Below, in pieces: positions 49,301 through 59,806 of a DNA stretch of 64,000 nucleotides. Both the position numbers and the translations under genes were made by a program. Source of the stretch: Ancistrus triradiatus (taxonomy: Eukaryota; Chordata; Actinopteri; Siluriformes; Loricariidae); NCBI GenBank assembly GCA_025084515.1, contig JAJAGP010000016.1, positions 1,315,877 to 1,379,876 of the forward strand, read 5' to 3'. Position 1 is the first letter of the stretch; the number at the start of each line of letters is the position of its first letter. The notes below the pieces were generated by a model. The model saw only the letters and a list, made by a program, of their open reading frames with translations. It was not told the origin of the DNA and did not search any database.

Positions 49301-52300
49301 TCAGACACAGCCATATCTTCAGCTACTTCACAGTGAAGTATGGATCCAGGTGCAAGCTATCTTTATTAATCAATGAAGAAACTTGACATAATTTTTTTTT
49401 GACATCTTACTTACATTTACAGCATGTAGCAGACGCCCTTATCCAGAGCGACTTACAACTGATACACTCTTACAATCCAAGCAATTGTGGGTTAAGGGTC
49501 TTGCTCAAGGACCCAACAGTGGCAGCTTGGCAGAGGTGGGATTTGAACCCTGGACCTTCTGGTCCATAGTCCAGTAGCTTAACCCCTATTATAACCTTCC
49601 CATTTAGTTTATATGCACACAACAGTTTAGACATAGCTGACTGGGAAAACCAACCATATTTTGGATTTTCTCCATAAAGGAATTTTATATTATTTTACAT
49701 TTTTTGACTTTTCTTTCAATTAGCCAAGTTTAATAGTGCATGAAGGTCTGTAAGGACTAACTTTTAACTGACTATTTGGCAGTTTTAGACTTGTGCTGGG
49801 TAGGTGCATATCCTTAAGTACTATAAATAGATGTAATGTTAATTTCAAGTACCATACGTGACAAGATTGAGTTTATGGTAGAAGTATGTGGCCCTTGTTG
49901 TGGATAGTCTCTTTTGTAGTCGACCATATGATAACCACATCGGAGCTGGCAACAGAAGAGCAGCTAGAAACTTCATCATCACATGTTAGGAGTGTTGATA
50001 TCCAAATATGAGAGGTTTGCCCGTGGAAATGCCATTACAGGCATCACAGTGTCATTTGAATCAAATCTGATTAGAGCTTTTTATAGTTGGTATGTGTGTA
50101 CAATAGCTCATAGAACTCCATTTGTGCAAGATGTTTGAATGTTGTGGTTTGTCTACTGTGTCACCTTTAGAGCTTGCACTCTTCAAAATGAAACTGAAGC
50201 AGGAAGGATCCCGCAAGGCTGCGGCTTTCTCCTCCACACAGACTGCCAGTAAGGTATGATGATGCCTCCTTGATCTCTCACTAGGTGCGTTTACATGCGC
50301 TTAATAATACGATAACTGCAGAAAGTCAGATTTGTCAGTAATCTGTTCAAAGTGTGTACGTGCACTTGTGTAATCAGATAACGGGAAAGCTCCGGGTTTA
50401 CATGAGTCAGATTTGCAACCAGCCAACAATCTCACTGAAGAATGAGACGTACAGTTCAAACTTTAATACTTAACTAGTGAAATTATTCATTTCTTTGAGC
50501 AAATACTTCCTTACAGAGTCTCTCCAGATGTGTTTGGTAGCCGTTTCACAGATGCTGAACAGGTAACTGCAGAAGCCTGAATATGATCGTACATGTAAAA
50601 ACAACATTCAGCAGATGACTTTACTATTGACGTGGGAAGGGGGGTGCTGGCGGTGCTTCACTTACCCCCAACCCATTCTCCCCATCTACCCCACCCCCTG
50701 TTGAGCCTGTATAGCATTTGGAGTGGAGAGGACTTAAAAAACAATGTTAACAGTAAATCATAAGCTTAAAACATTGGGGTAAACTGACTTAAACAGCTAT
50801 GTTGGGTTACCCCAATTATACTTTTCTGTGTATTAATTGGGTAATTATTTGTTGAGGAAACATTAATTGAACCAAACATACAAATATCTACAGTACTTTC
50901 CATGTGGCATTTTATTACATCAGGACCAGACTGTGCAGATGCACATGACAACCGCTGGGTGGCAGTCTGTCTACACCGGAATCTTCTGTCCTTTCAGTCA
51001 TCTCAGTGAAAATGAAAGTGAGCTTGGAGGCTTTCAGTGGAAATGAAAGTGAACCTTGAGCTGGGAAATCATAACCACTGAGAAACAATTGGTGGCTTTT
51101 TAGGAAATGCTTGTTCAGAGCATTTAAGCACAGATTGCATGTCTATTGTGCTGACTATGCAACTGCTTATTCACATTTCTGTATAACTAATAACTTCTCT
51201 GGTGGTGAGCAGGGTGTAAAGCCCCAGTTGGCAGAACTTGGGACATTTTCCACTGTGATACACAGTTACACAAAAGTTGAATTATGATCGCAGCATCGCT
51301 TAAAAAGTCATTGAATGATGTTTATAGTGTGTTTTAAGATTTTACTGGTGTTCACGGTGTGCGGTTAGTTCTGAGAATCTGTTAGATGTTCTTTAATATC
51401 TTGTGGCTTTACAGTGGGTTAAAAAAGTATTTAGTCAGCCACTGATTGTGAAAGTTCTCCTAGTTAGAAAGATGATGGAGGTCTGTAATTTTCATCATAG
51501 GCACACTTCAACTATGAGAGACAAAATGAGAAAAAGAAATCCAGGAAATCACATTGTAGGAATTTTAAAGAATTTAATTGTAAATCATGGTGGAAAATAA
51601 GTATTTGGTCACCTACAGACAAGCAAGATTTCTGTCTCTCACAGACCTGTAACTTCTTCTTTAAGAAGCTCTTCTGTCCTCCACTCGTTACCTGTATTAA
51701 TGGCACCTGTTTGACCTCGTTATCTGTATAAAAGACACCTGTCCACAGCCTCAACCAGTCAGACTCCAAACTCAACCATGGCCAAGACCAAAGAGCTGTC
51801 AAAGAACACCAGGAATAAAATTGTAGACCTGCGCCAGGCTGGAAAGAGTGAATCTACAGCAGGCAAGCAGGTTGGTGTGAATAAATCAACTGTGGGAGCA
51901 ACTGTAAGAAAATGGAGGACATACAAGACCATTGATAATCTCCCTCGATCTGGGGCTCCACGCAAGATCTCATCCGGTGGGGTCAAAATGATCATGAGAA
52001 TAGTGAGCAAAAATCCCAGAACTACACGGAGGGACCTGATGAATGACCTGCAGAGAGATGGGACCAAAGTATCAAAGGCTGCCATCAGTAACACACTACG
52101 CAGAGAGGGACTCAGATCCTGCAGTGCCAGGAGTGTCCTGCTGCTTAAGCCAGTACATGTCCAGGGAGAATATCATGTGGTCAGATAAAATCAAAATAGA
52201 ACTTTTTGGTAAAAACTCAACTCGTCGTGTTCGGAGGAAGAAGAATGCTGAGTTGCATCCCAAGAACACCATACCTACTGTGAAGCATGGGGGTGGAAAC

Positions 52301-55300
52301 ATCATGCTTTGGGGCTGTTTTTCTGCAGAGGGGACAGGACGACTGATCCGTGTTAAGGGAAGAATGAACGGGGCCATGTATCGTGAGATTTTAAGCCGAA
52401 ACCTCCTTCCATCAGTGAGAGCATTGAAGATGGAACGTGGCTGGGTCTTCCAGCATGACAATGATCCCAAACACACCGCTTGGGCAACGAAGGAGTGGCT
52501 CTGTAAAAAGCATTTCAAGGTCCTGGAGTGTCCTAGCCAGTCTCCAGACCTCAACCCCACAGAAAATTTGTGATGGGAGTTGAAAGTCCGCGTTGCCCCA
52601 AAACATCACTGCTCTAGAGGAGATCTGCATGGAGGAATGGGCCAAAATACCAGCTACAGTGTGTGCCAACCTGGTGAAGACTTACAGGAAACGTTTGACC
52701 TCTGTCATTTCCAACAAAGGTTATGTTACAAAGTATTGCGCTGAACTTTTGTTATTGACCAAATACTTATTTTCCAACATGATTTACAATTAAATTCTTT
52801 AAAAATCCTACAATGTGATTTCCTGGATTTTTTCCTTATTTTGTTTCTCATAGCTGAAGTGTACCTATGATGAAAATTATAGACCTCTCTCATCTTTCTA
52901 AGTAGGAGAATTTGCACAGTCAGCGGCTGACTAAATACTTTTTTGCCCCACTGCATAAGTGTGCATATAGTGCGTATTTTCTTAGTTGTAATCCCTTCTG
53001 ATTAAATGCATTATGTTGCACATCCTTTCTTGGAAAGGTATTTTTCGTTACCCCTCCTGTTCCACCCTTTGTGTGCACATTCAGATTTAGTCATGTCCCC
53101 TAAAACCGTTTATAAAGTATATTAAAAACAGGTTTCATAACTAACTGTTGTATTACTCCTCTTTCCTAGGGGTTAGCACAAAATTTTCACTTCCTTTTAA
53201 TCCCATTTACTTCCAAAGGCTATTTAGATCTGACTAGCAACCACAAATGTTTATTAAGAAATTTATTTAAAAAGCCATGAAGCCTTTGGTTAGTCAGATG
53301 ACAGAAACCAAAGTTATGATAGAGGAAAATACCTAACTGACAGAACACAAATAGATGGATTACATGCGATGGACTTTGCACGCTGTCCAGGGTTTGGTTC
53401 CCACAGTTTGCTGTTTGTTGCTGGAGAGGCCTCAGTCCCCTGTATCTCTGAATTGTATTAAGCAGGTATATAAAATGAACGAATGAACAAAAATGAGCTA
53501 TAATTATTTTTCCACTCAAAAATAATGCATCCCACTATAATTTGAAATGAAATATATTGCGGTGTATGTGGCTTGGGTGACCCAGTACTGGTGCTTTCTA
53601 GAAAAATAACACGGGGATGATTGACTGATGGCGGGTAGGAAAGATCATTCTTCTGAACTGCAACAGCGACCCCTATCCATCCCTGTAATGGACTAGCAGT
53701 AGCATCTTGTCAGAGTTAATGCTCGTCTGTCACCTGTGAATTCCAGGGTAGACTCTGAACCCTCTGTGATCCTAACCGGGACAAGTGTGGTTTAAATGTT
53801 AAAGGGGTGATATTGTGACTTTTTATTTTATTATTATAATTTATTTTTCCCCATGATTTAACCCTGGAGGTGGACAGATGAGTCCGGACCTATCTCAGGG
53901 AACAGAAGATGCAGGCGTAAGGTGTTCTGGATGGGATACCAGTCCCTCGCAGGGCTGGCAAGGGTTGCTATTGTATGCAAGAGGTGATCCCCTGACTGAG
54001 TGCCCCTTCCTCAGAAATAGCCAATAGCACCAGTATGACAACCCAACCCAGTGAGAATGCACCATCAGGACTCGAACCTGGCCGAGTCACTTGCTGTTGC
54101 ACACAGCGAAGTGCAGAATTGTTTTAATTACTTGTCTTTGGTTTGGCAGGCTTTGTGTACACGTCATTTTCTGCTCTGCTAGAACATCAGCTTGACCTGT
54201 TCGTGTTTGTTACAGCAGGTCTTGGAGTTAACTAAACATTTTGTTAGCAGTGAGGAAGAAAGAGTGTCAGAAGCAGCATTTATAGATTTTGAGCATTCAT
54301 CTTTTTGAGTGATCGGTCATTTACTAAAAAGTAATTGCTGGAGGCAGCTTTAACATGTTTTACTGCCTGGTCATTCTCTCTAAGCTGAGCAGATTTAACT
54401 GGTGATTCTAACCTTCCTGTTTTTATTCCATATCCAAGGAGGCAAATGCTACTCAGGAAGCACCGAATCCCAGCACGAGCCTCAACTCTGCAGAACTGGA
54501 AGGAGAATCAAATTTGGACCAGGGAAGATCCAAATCCCAAAAGGAGGAGAGTTCAGACCCCCAGCAGAAAGACACGGTGTGTATGATGAAATAAGGTGTC
54601 TAAGAATAGATGAGGGTTTCTATTGCATCTTGAATTCATGAATCCAAAGCGGCACATTTTACATTTACAGCATTTAGCAGACGCCCTTATCCAGAGCGAC
54701 TTGCAACTGATACAGTCTTACAATCCAAGCAATGGTGGGTTAAGGGTCTTGCTCAAGGACCCAACAGTGGCAGCTTGGCAGAGGTGGGATTTGAACCCTG
54801 GACCTTCTGGTCTATAGTCCAGTACCTTAACCGCTAGGCTACCAAAGTCCCATTTTTATTATTAGATTAGATTCAACTTTATTTATCTAAATATCTAAAT
54901 TTTAGAAATGCAAACATGTCAAAAGTATTTGCTAATTTGACAAGTTAACACTTAAATCGTATTTTTTGTTACTTCATCATCTGAGGCACCCATAGTTGCG
55001 GGCTGTTAATCACTACTCACTATATGGTCCCTTAATCAATACTCCCTACATTCTTCCTGCCATATAGAGCACTTAGAATTTAGTTAGCAGAATTGTAAAC
55101 CTTTCTGACTCTTTCCGCTTTACTCATTACTGTGTGACAGCAGGTTCAGTGCACATTCATTCATTTCATACCCGCTAAATCCAATTCAGGATTGTGACAA
55201 GATCAGCAGCACAGTGCAGTGCAGGAACCAACCTTAGACAGTGAGCCAATCCATCTCGGGGCATATGTGCGCGTGCACACTTTTGCTCACACTGGGACAC

Positions 55301-56975
55301 TTTATAGACACCAGTTGACCTTTTGTGCTACTTAATATAAACATAACGGGTATTTTCATAAGAAATCTAAATATATGCATATGATACATATATGCATCAT
55401 ACAGCTGAAGACACTAGTGGAAAGCTGCCATCTACACAGCATCCGAAGATTAAACTGCTCTACATATGACTCCCTCCAGGAAATGCACAACGTTTGGGGT
55501 TCTTCAGTTACAAGCACAGATTAACAATCACACACTGTAGAATCAAAATATAAACACGCACAATGGAAATATAAACATTATTATAAGGCGCGATATCAAT
55601 GATCGACTACTAACGGGTATATTTTCATACATAAAGCGCACCGGGTTATAAGACGCATTAAATGAAACAAAACTCATAAGTTCCCTCAGAAGCTCAGTTT
55701 GGTCTTTACCTGGCGCAGGGCGTCTTCTTGCTTCCTCCACTTCCGTACCATTGATTCGTTAATGTTGAATTCTCTCACAGCTGCTCTATGTCCATGTTGT
55801 ACTGCGTGACTGATAGCGTTGTGTTTGAAATCCGCTTCAAAATAAATGAATGAATGCACGTACCCTAATGCTGAAGCACATACCGTATTACTCCGCGATG
55901 CTGCGCACTACGGTGGCCGTAAGCTTCGTAACTTACCAAGACCGTGCTAAAACATTTTGACAGATTTATGAGCGCCGTGTACCATCTGCAATCGGTTCTA
56001 GGTCAGAAAGCACAACCAGAATTACTTCATACATTAGACGCACCGCATTTGAGAAAATTAAAGGATTTTAAGTGCGCCTTATGGTCCGAAAAATACGGTA
56101 AGTGAAATAAAAAAATATATGCATACGAAACATTACATAATATTTTAAGGCAGTTCAAATACACATGCTAAACCTTTTTTAAATTTGACCAGCTGTGTAC
56201 AGCTGCAGCGTCCGGAGTTAAAAGACATGTTTTTTATTTCTTATTATAATTTGTTGTAATGTTTAAGACCTCAGTCGTTAAAGCAAACGGATGTTCGTTA
56301 AACTGCGCTTACCTGTAGTGTTAAATAGAAATAAGGATTCTGTTGAAGCTTACATTGTCCACTCATGACTGTATTGTGCTTTTTAAAGAAAAAAACAACT
56401 TTATTTAGTGTCAAATACTACCATTCAAAAACGCAATTAAATATTTGACTTGTTTGACCGCACTAGTAACTATTAGAATGTGGGGTTTGGTTCCGATATG
56501 TTTGTGTAATTTCAAAGAGGTGACTGGTTTGAAAATGGCTGACTGTACCATTTTTCCATGACTCGTAGTACTTGAAGAAGCTTCACATGCAGGAACGCGC
56601 CATAGAGGAGGTGAAACTGGCCATCAAACCTTTTTATCAGAAACGGGACATAACAAAGGACGAGTACAAAGAGATCCTGCGGAAGGCTGTACAGAAGGTA
56701 TCTGATATCTGAGCGTTCCAGTATTTCACAATTCATCAGGATCAAGTGTCAGCTTACTTCTAGTAAATCCTTGTAACCAGTGACTCGGTTTATGCTTTCT
56801 GTTTCGTTTGGACTAGGTGTGTCACAGCAAGAGTGGTGAGATTAACCCAGTGAAGGTGGCCAACCTGGTGAAGGCGTACGTGGATAAGTACAAATACGCT
56901 AGGAAGCATCGCAAAGAGGAAGAATCTGGGCAGACGGACAGTGCAGAAAACCCCAAAGATTCCCAGTCAGTCTGA
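34464..56975 (+). CDS. phrf1: PHRF1, PHD and RING finger domain protein 1 (complete, 17 coding exons)
   Basis: Coding exons: 34464-34536, 35627-35752, 37087-37268, 39093-39176, 39284-39417, 39645-39736, 42104-42267, 42717-42849, 42980-43092, 44242-44429, 44569-44697, 44812-44966, 46409-48898, 50171-50253, 54439-54576, 56569-56697, 56817-56975. The sum is 4572 nt, 1523 aa plus stop; human PHRF1 is about 1650 aa. All junctions are GT/AG and in phase. Domains in order: acidic N-terminus; RING at about 95-135; PHD at about 179-223; basic linker; conserved AASLSIYGDP and VPDLLGSILSGQTLLL blocks; a Ser/Arg-rich region in the giant exon; a C-terminal domain IEEVKLAIKPFYQK...VKVANLVKAYVDKY resembling the Set2-Rpb1-interacting fold. 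Known roles of PHRF1 are nuclear: E3 ubiquitin ligase, RNA polymerase II CTD binding, DNA end joining and TGF-beta control. Introns carry many repeats. Confidence 0.95.
36624..36816 (-). repeat. SINE family A, PHRF1 intron
   Basis: Full-length minus-strand copy between the second and third coding exons. Confidence 0.85.
37087..37268 (+). CDS. phrf1: PHRF1 exon encoding most of the RING finger
   Basis: The exon encodes an acidic lead-in and then CPICLNVF...TPENCAHYFCVDCIHEW. Zinc ligands by residue are C95, C98, C113, H115, C118 and C121. The next exon (39093-39176) adds NSCPVDR, so C132 and probably D135 are the last pair. That gives an Asp in the eighth ligand position where a classical C3HC4 RING has Cys. 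The human protein also reads CPVD there from memory, so this is a family trait and not a defect. Confidence 0.92.
37548..38925 (+). mobile_element. Mariner-like transposon split by an insertion, PHRF1 intron
   Basis: The segment 37548-37711 (CACTGACAGGTGAAGTGAAT to TTGTTGCAGACCAA) continues at about 38600-38925 (GTACACCCCTACGG, GGCAGTGGCCTCTTTCAGCA, CATCTGTGGGACCTGCTGGA, ending AATGTTATGGCTGGTTGATG). The intervening 880 bp or so is foreign. Neither part has an open transposase. Confidence 0.7.
39284..39736 (+). CDS. phrf1: PHRF1 exons encoding the PHD finger (39284-39417 and 39645-39736)
   Basis: The two exons join through a split Gly codon (GG|G) to give HCEACGGSDREDRMLLCDGC, then DAGYHMECL and EEWFCPQC. 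The C4HC3 ligands are C179, C182, C194, C197, H202, C205, C220 and C223. All eight are present and the spacing is normal. PHD fingers of this type read histone H3 tails. The intron of 227 nt between them is the smallest but one of the gene. Confidence 0.93.
39789..39826 (-). repeat. SINE family A tail fragment, PHRF1 intron
   Basis: Only the tail CATTTAGCAGATGCCCTTAT and adjoining bases remain. Confidence 0.6.
40200..40380 (+). repeat. SINE family A, PHRF1 intron
   Basis: Near full-length copy with a short deletion around GACCAGGG in the head. Confidence 0.85.
42517..42668. mobile_element. Small MITE with GTATGTGGAC inverted ends, PHRF1 intron
   Basis: Left end CAAGTATGTGGACACC and right end GTCCACATACTTTTGAC are complementary across about 150 bp. 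It resembles the ends of the element at 59020-59596. Confidence 0.55.
43317..43360. repeat. (TA)n followed by poly(T), PHRF1 intron
   Basis: About 14 TA units run directly into about 16 T residues. Confidence 0.9.
43405..43850. mobile_element. MITE copy 1 (GGATTATTAAGTGCATG end), PHRF1 intron
   Basis: It shares the internal blocks TTCAAACTTTAATATT, TATATACTGCATTCCAGAGT and GTCTTTAGAATAAGTGGA with 61437-61985. It ends with GAGCGGATTATTAAGTGCAT. The left end is truncated. Confidence 0.7.
43925..44170 (+). repeat. SINE family B, PHRF1 intron
   Basis: Diverged copy. It shows the head GTCATGGTGGCACAAGCACA and the body CCGGTTTCCTTGCACAGTCC. It ends about 70 bp before a PHRF1 exon. Confidence 0.6.
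45515..45620 (-). repeat. LINE-like 3' end, PHRF1 intron
   Basis: ATTATTTATATAGCACTTTT and TTTACAAAGTGCTTTACATG form a pattern widespread in fish genomes as a LINE 3' terminus. No reverse transcriptase is attached. Confidence 0.45.
46095..46263 (+). repeat. SINE family A, diverged, PHRF1 intron
   Basis: The head GGCGCAGCAGTTAAGGTACT is followed by a normal body; a piece before the tail is deleted. Confidence 0.8.
46409..48898 (+). CDS. phrf1: PHRF1 giant exon (830 codons, Ser/Arg-rich)
   Basis: This single 2490-nt exon encodes about residues 525-1354. It is low-complexity: Ser/Pro stretches, several short VKxEP/IKREP-like motifs (IKREPME, VKKEPTS, VKTEPD, VKPEPVD) and a strong RS/RD/RE-rich block at about 1038-1195. 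It ends with VTWNIQEPEVP, which matches the conserved VTWN block of the human protein. The VKxEP motifs resemble SUMO consensus sites, which is inference. The exon ends at A|GTAAGT (48898/48899); reading through gives a stop at 48967-48969, so intron retention would truncate the C-terminal domain. Confidence 0.93.
49409..49589 (-). repeat. SINE family A, PHRF1 intron
   Basis: Nearly complete minus-strand copy. The last bases of the tRNA-like head are missing. Confidence 0.85.
50286..50605. mobile_element. MITE copy 2, PHRF1 intron
   Basis: It starts GCGTTTACATGCGCTTAATA and carries GATAACTGCAGAAAGTCAGA, then the shared interior. It ends ATGATCGTACATGTAAAAAC. It is internally shorter than 61437-61985. 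Confidence 0.7.
51409..52954 (+). mobile_element. Near full-length Tc1-like transposon, PHRF1 intron
   Basis: Both terminal inverted repeats are present (ACAGTGGGTTAAAAAAGTAT on the left; TTTTTTGCCCCACTG on the right). The transposase starts at 51778 (MAKTKELSKNTRNKIVDLRQ) with the paired DNA-binding domain. A deletion with frameshift near 52165 removes the segment before the first catalytic Asp. The second frame carries IMWSDKIK, VFQHDNDPKH and SPDLNPTENL and stops at 52571-52573. The protein is thus broken in one place. Confidence 0.92.
53880..54120 (-). repeat. Degenerate tRNA-like repeat, PHRF1 intron
   Basis: The motif GACTCGAACCTGG (a B-box complement) and GGGATACCAGTCCCTCGCAG suggest a worn SINE. 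Family assignment is not possible. Confidence 0.35.
54655..54851 (-). repeat. SINE family A, PHRF1 intron
   Basis: Full-length minus-strand copy, about 80 bp after the exon that ends at 54576. Confidence 0.85.
55155..55320 (-). repeat. SINE family B remnant, PHRF1 intron
   Basis: ATTCATTTCATACCCGCTAA at the tail end and TAGACAGTGAGCCAATCCAT fit the complement of a worn family B copy. Confidence 0.4.
55600..56100 (-). mobile_element. Pogo-like transposon fragment, PHRF1 intron
   Basis: The right end GTGCGCCTTATGGTCCGAAA and AAATACGGTA is a well-known fish/vertebrate terminal repeat. The left has TAAAGCGCACCGGGTTATAA. The minus strand (about 55690-55800) encodes RAAVREFNINESMVRKWRKQ followed by EDALRQ, the CENP-B-type helix-turn-helix of a pogo transposase. 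No catalytic domain remains. Confidence 0.7.
56569..56975 (+). CDS. phrf1: PHRF1 last two exons, C-terminal CTD-interaction domain
   Basis: Exons 56569-56697 and 56817-56975 encode YLKKLHMQERAIEEVKLAIK, then PFYQKRDITKDEYKEILRKA, then CHSKSGEINPVKVANLVKAY and a short acidic tail. This is the most conserved part of the protein against human PHRF1 and resembles an SRI-type helical bundle. The stop TGA is at 56973-56975. Confidence 0.93.
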
Positions 56976-58580
56976 AACTCCTGACTAATGATCAGTACAC
57001 CTCTAATGGGTATAACGCAAGAAACCATGTGACCTGTAAAGGTCAGAGTTGTGAACTCGATCGTTTGGCATTGTGTTCTGCATGTATAGCTTCCCCCCCT
57101 GTATATAACCAGACCCTGTTGGGACGAAATCAGTTTCAGCACCGTGTGTTTATACATGATGTGAAATATGTCCAACATGTTTGTATTCAAGTGTATTTGA
57201 AGTCCGAATTTTTATCTTTTCAGGATGGAAATCAAACCCAGATAAACTGAAATAGTTTTCAGGATTAATGATTAGTCGGACTGGTTGTATATTTCCATTT
57301 AGAGGAAGGGCTGGACTGGCTGCAGGTTTTTATTTTAGCCAAGCAGGATCTACATCTAATACAACTCACTAGTTGTTTCTGAGCCTTCTTTCTTTTTTCC
57401 TGTGACCCTGAAAGCAGGAGGGAAAAAGGTTCAGTATGGACACTCGATGCCTCAGGCAGATGATGTGATGATTATTCGTGATGAACCTGGTCCGGTCATG
57501 GCCTCTTGGTATCAGCCAGACTCTGATCCAGTGTGGAAAGTGTGCAAAGAAAGACTTGGTGTAAATTTATTGCTGGGCTGAATTTAACATTAGAGACAAT
57601 GTGCAGTCCCAGCATCTAGCCCTAGTAAGCAGCTTTTTAGACCAGGGGTACACAAGGAGGACTTTAGTCCAGCACAGTGTGGCGATTCCGTTGCTCTCTA
57701 CTGAATCTCCTAATTGGCTGATGAGTTGGATGAGCTATGTTATATCACAAACCTGCTGGACTCCAGCCCTCCAAGACTAGATTTTAGACTCGTAGCACTG
57801 TTCGTATGATTTATATTTCTTTCATTTTAAGAGCTTTCACTGTAAATGTATGAGAAATTAAACTATGCATCCAGCATAGTTTCATCTAGCAGCCCTTACG
57901 TTGAACAGAAAGACATGCAGCTTCCTTTGTCTACATGCCCAAGCCATATAAAAATGTTTAACAACGGATTGCAAGAACTAATCTCTGATAAACTGGACAT
58001 GTGATTTCTGAGAGTTCTGTTAAATGTGGGTTGAGAATTGCTTTGCCATTTATAGTTTGTGGTGTTTTAACATTGTACAGGAGTTTTAAGCATAGGAGAG
58101 AAGATATCCACCATCTAAGCAGACATTCTTCTTCTTTTTGAGTAACTACTAAATGAAGTGAGAAAGCATCACATTTGTAAAATGTACAAGTGACAGATGT
58201 GTCGTTGTGATGACCTTTCAGCAGGGTACTTTTTTTTGTTTCCTTCCTCAGACCTATCCATGACTTGGTAAAAACAATGAAACACTGGGGACATGAGGTT
58301 TATATTGTTTGAGTCATTCACTTTCACAAAGAAAATGGTGCTTGGAAAATATTTTGAGCTACAAGTGTAGACAAACAAAACCTGTTCCGCTTGTATTAGG
58401 CTTCCACAAGTAACCATGTGTTCATAGGGGCCTAAGGCAGCTTGGGGATACCCACATGTATGGTGTGCTGCCTTATTGCTGAATTGTATTCTCATTGTGA
58501 ACTGGAGAATCCACTCTGCTGATTTGTACATAATTTTCTTTAGCAATTTGTGTAATAAAAGTGAAAAAGGAGACTGATTT
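56976..58580 (+). other. phrf1: PHRF1 3' UTR with AATAAA signal
   Basis: A stretch of about 1.6 kb after the PHRF1 stop has no transposon that I recognise. It ends with AATAAA at 58554-58559, the first clear polyadenylation signal on this strand after the stop. Its length and lack of repeats suit a 3' UTR. The exact cleavage site is not visible. Confidence 0.6.
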
Positions 58581-58782
58581 AGCTGGGGCAGACTGATTTG
58601 TATGTACCACTATGCAGAAGGTTGCAAGTTCAAATCCCAGCTCTGACTTATTGCCACCGTCTGCCCTTGAGCTGGACCGTAAACATTTTACTCACCCTGG
58701 GTGTGTGCGTCAGGTCAGCACTAAAAGTGCATGTCGTTTACACACTCTAATAACACAGTCAAAGTGTTTGGTAGGTTTTCAT

Positions 58783-58788
58783 TTTATT
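58783..58788 (-). terminator. irf7: Candidate IRF7 polyadenylation signal
   Basis: AATAAA reads on the minus strand at 58788-58783, about 1 kb downstream of the IRF7 stop and about 220 bp from the PHRF1 signal on the other strand. Another AATAAA at 59083-59078 lies inside a MITE and could be used instead. Confidence 0.35.
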
Positions 58789-59019
58789 ACCATTCATGAG
58801 TATACAATAATCGTTATAATAAAATATACTTTACAGTAACAAGTGAGAAAGCATCACAAATGCCTTTTGGACAGAGTAAAGGGAGTTCTTCATTAGAACA
58901 TAAAATAGCTATACCAGGTTAGGGCTCGGCTGAAAATACCAGTGGTTTCACCAAGGCCAAAAAGTGTAAAGGAGCAGCCAGATTAAGCCGTTGTTCCCAT
59001 GTTCTTTTTAGGCTGAAGG

Positions 59020-59596
59020 TACAGTATATAGACGAAAGTTTGTGGACATCCAAACTACAGCCTTTCTTATGTCCCACTTTATTTTGGAACATGACTGAGA
59101 GTCAATACCTCACGTTTGGCATTCCAGTGCATTTTCAAGGTGTTTGTTGGAGCCGAGATCAAGTTTCTGTGCAAGGCAACCAACTACTCAATCAAAGTTG
59201 ATGAACCGGTTCTGTATGGACTTTTAAGGACAGCAGGGCGGAAAGCTGATGAACTGACTTGTTGGAAGTAGAAACCTATAAATGTAATGAGAGTCTGTAC
59301 ACTCCGTTCTGCTGCCTCTGTTTGTGGAGAATCCAGAAATGTGTGCTTTATATTATGAATGTGTGAGTCTTGCTGGACTGTGGTAGCCTAGTGGTTAAGG
59401 TAATGGACTATGGACCAGAAGGTCCTGGGTTCAAATCCCACCTGAGCAAGACCCTTAACCCACAAGTGCTTGGATTGTAAGACTAGCAGTTGACAGTCGC
59501 TCTGGATAAGGGCGTCTGCTAAATGCTGTAAATGTAAATGAAATGGCAGAGCACAATAATTATGAGGTGTCCACACACTTTTGTCTATATAGCGTA
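59020..59596. mobile_element. MITE with a nested SINE, downstream of IRF7
   Basis: Left end ACAGTATATAGACGAAAGTT and right end ACTTTTGTCTATATAGCGTA are inverted copies. A family A SINE (59375-59540) is inserted near the right end. The element lies between the IRF7 stop and its candidate poly(A) signals, so it may be part of the IRF7 3' UTR. Confidence 0.65.
59375..59540 (+). repeat. SINE family A nested in a MITE
   Basis: It lacks the central body (the CTGCCACTGTTGGG part) but keeps head and tail. Confidence 0.8.
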
Positions 59597-59806
59597 CTTT
59601 CTCATTGAAGTGGCAGGTGATATTTCAGGTTAAGACATGACCTGCTTACGAGCAGTTTGCGGTTTTTCAGTATTTGTTACCAACATGGTTACATAGTTGT
59701 GCTGCCGTAAAAGACAAAGTGATGCACATAGCTTTTTAATGGTGGTGTTTGTCAGTTAGAATGGAGGCAGTAGTAGCTTGCAGTATTGGAGTGGATGCAA
59801 TGGATG

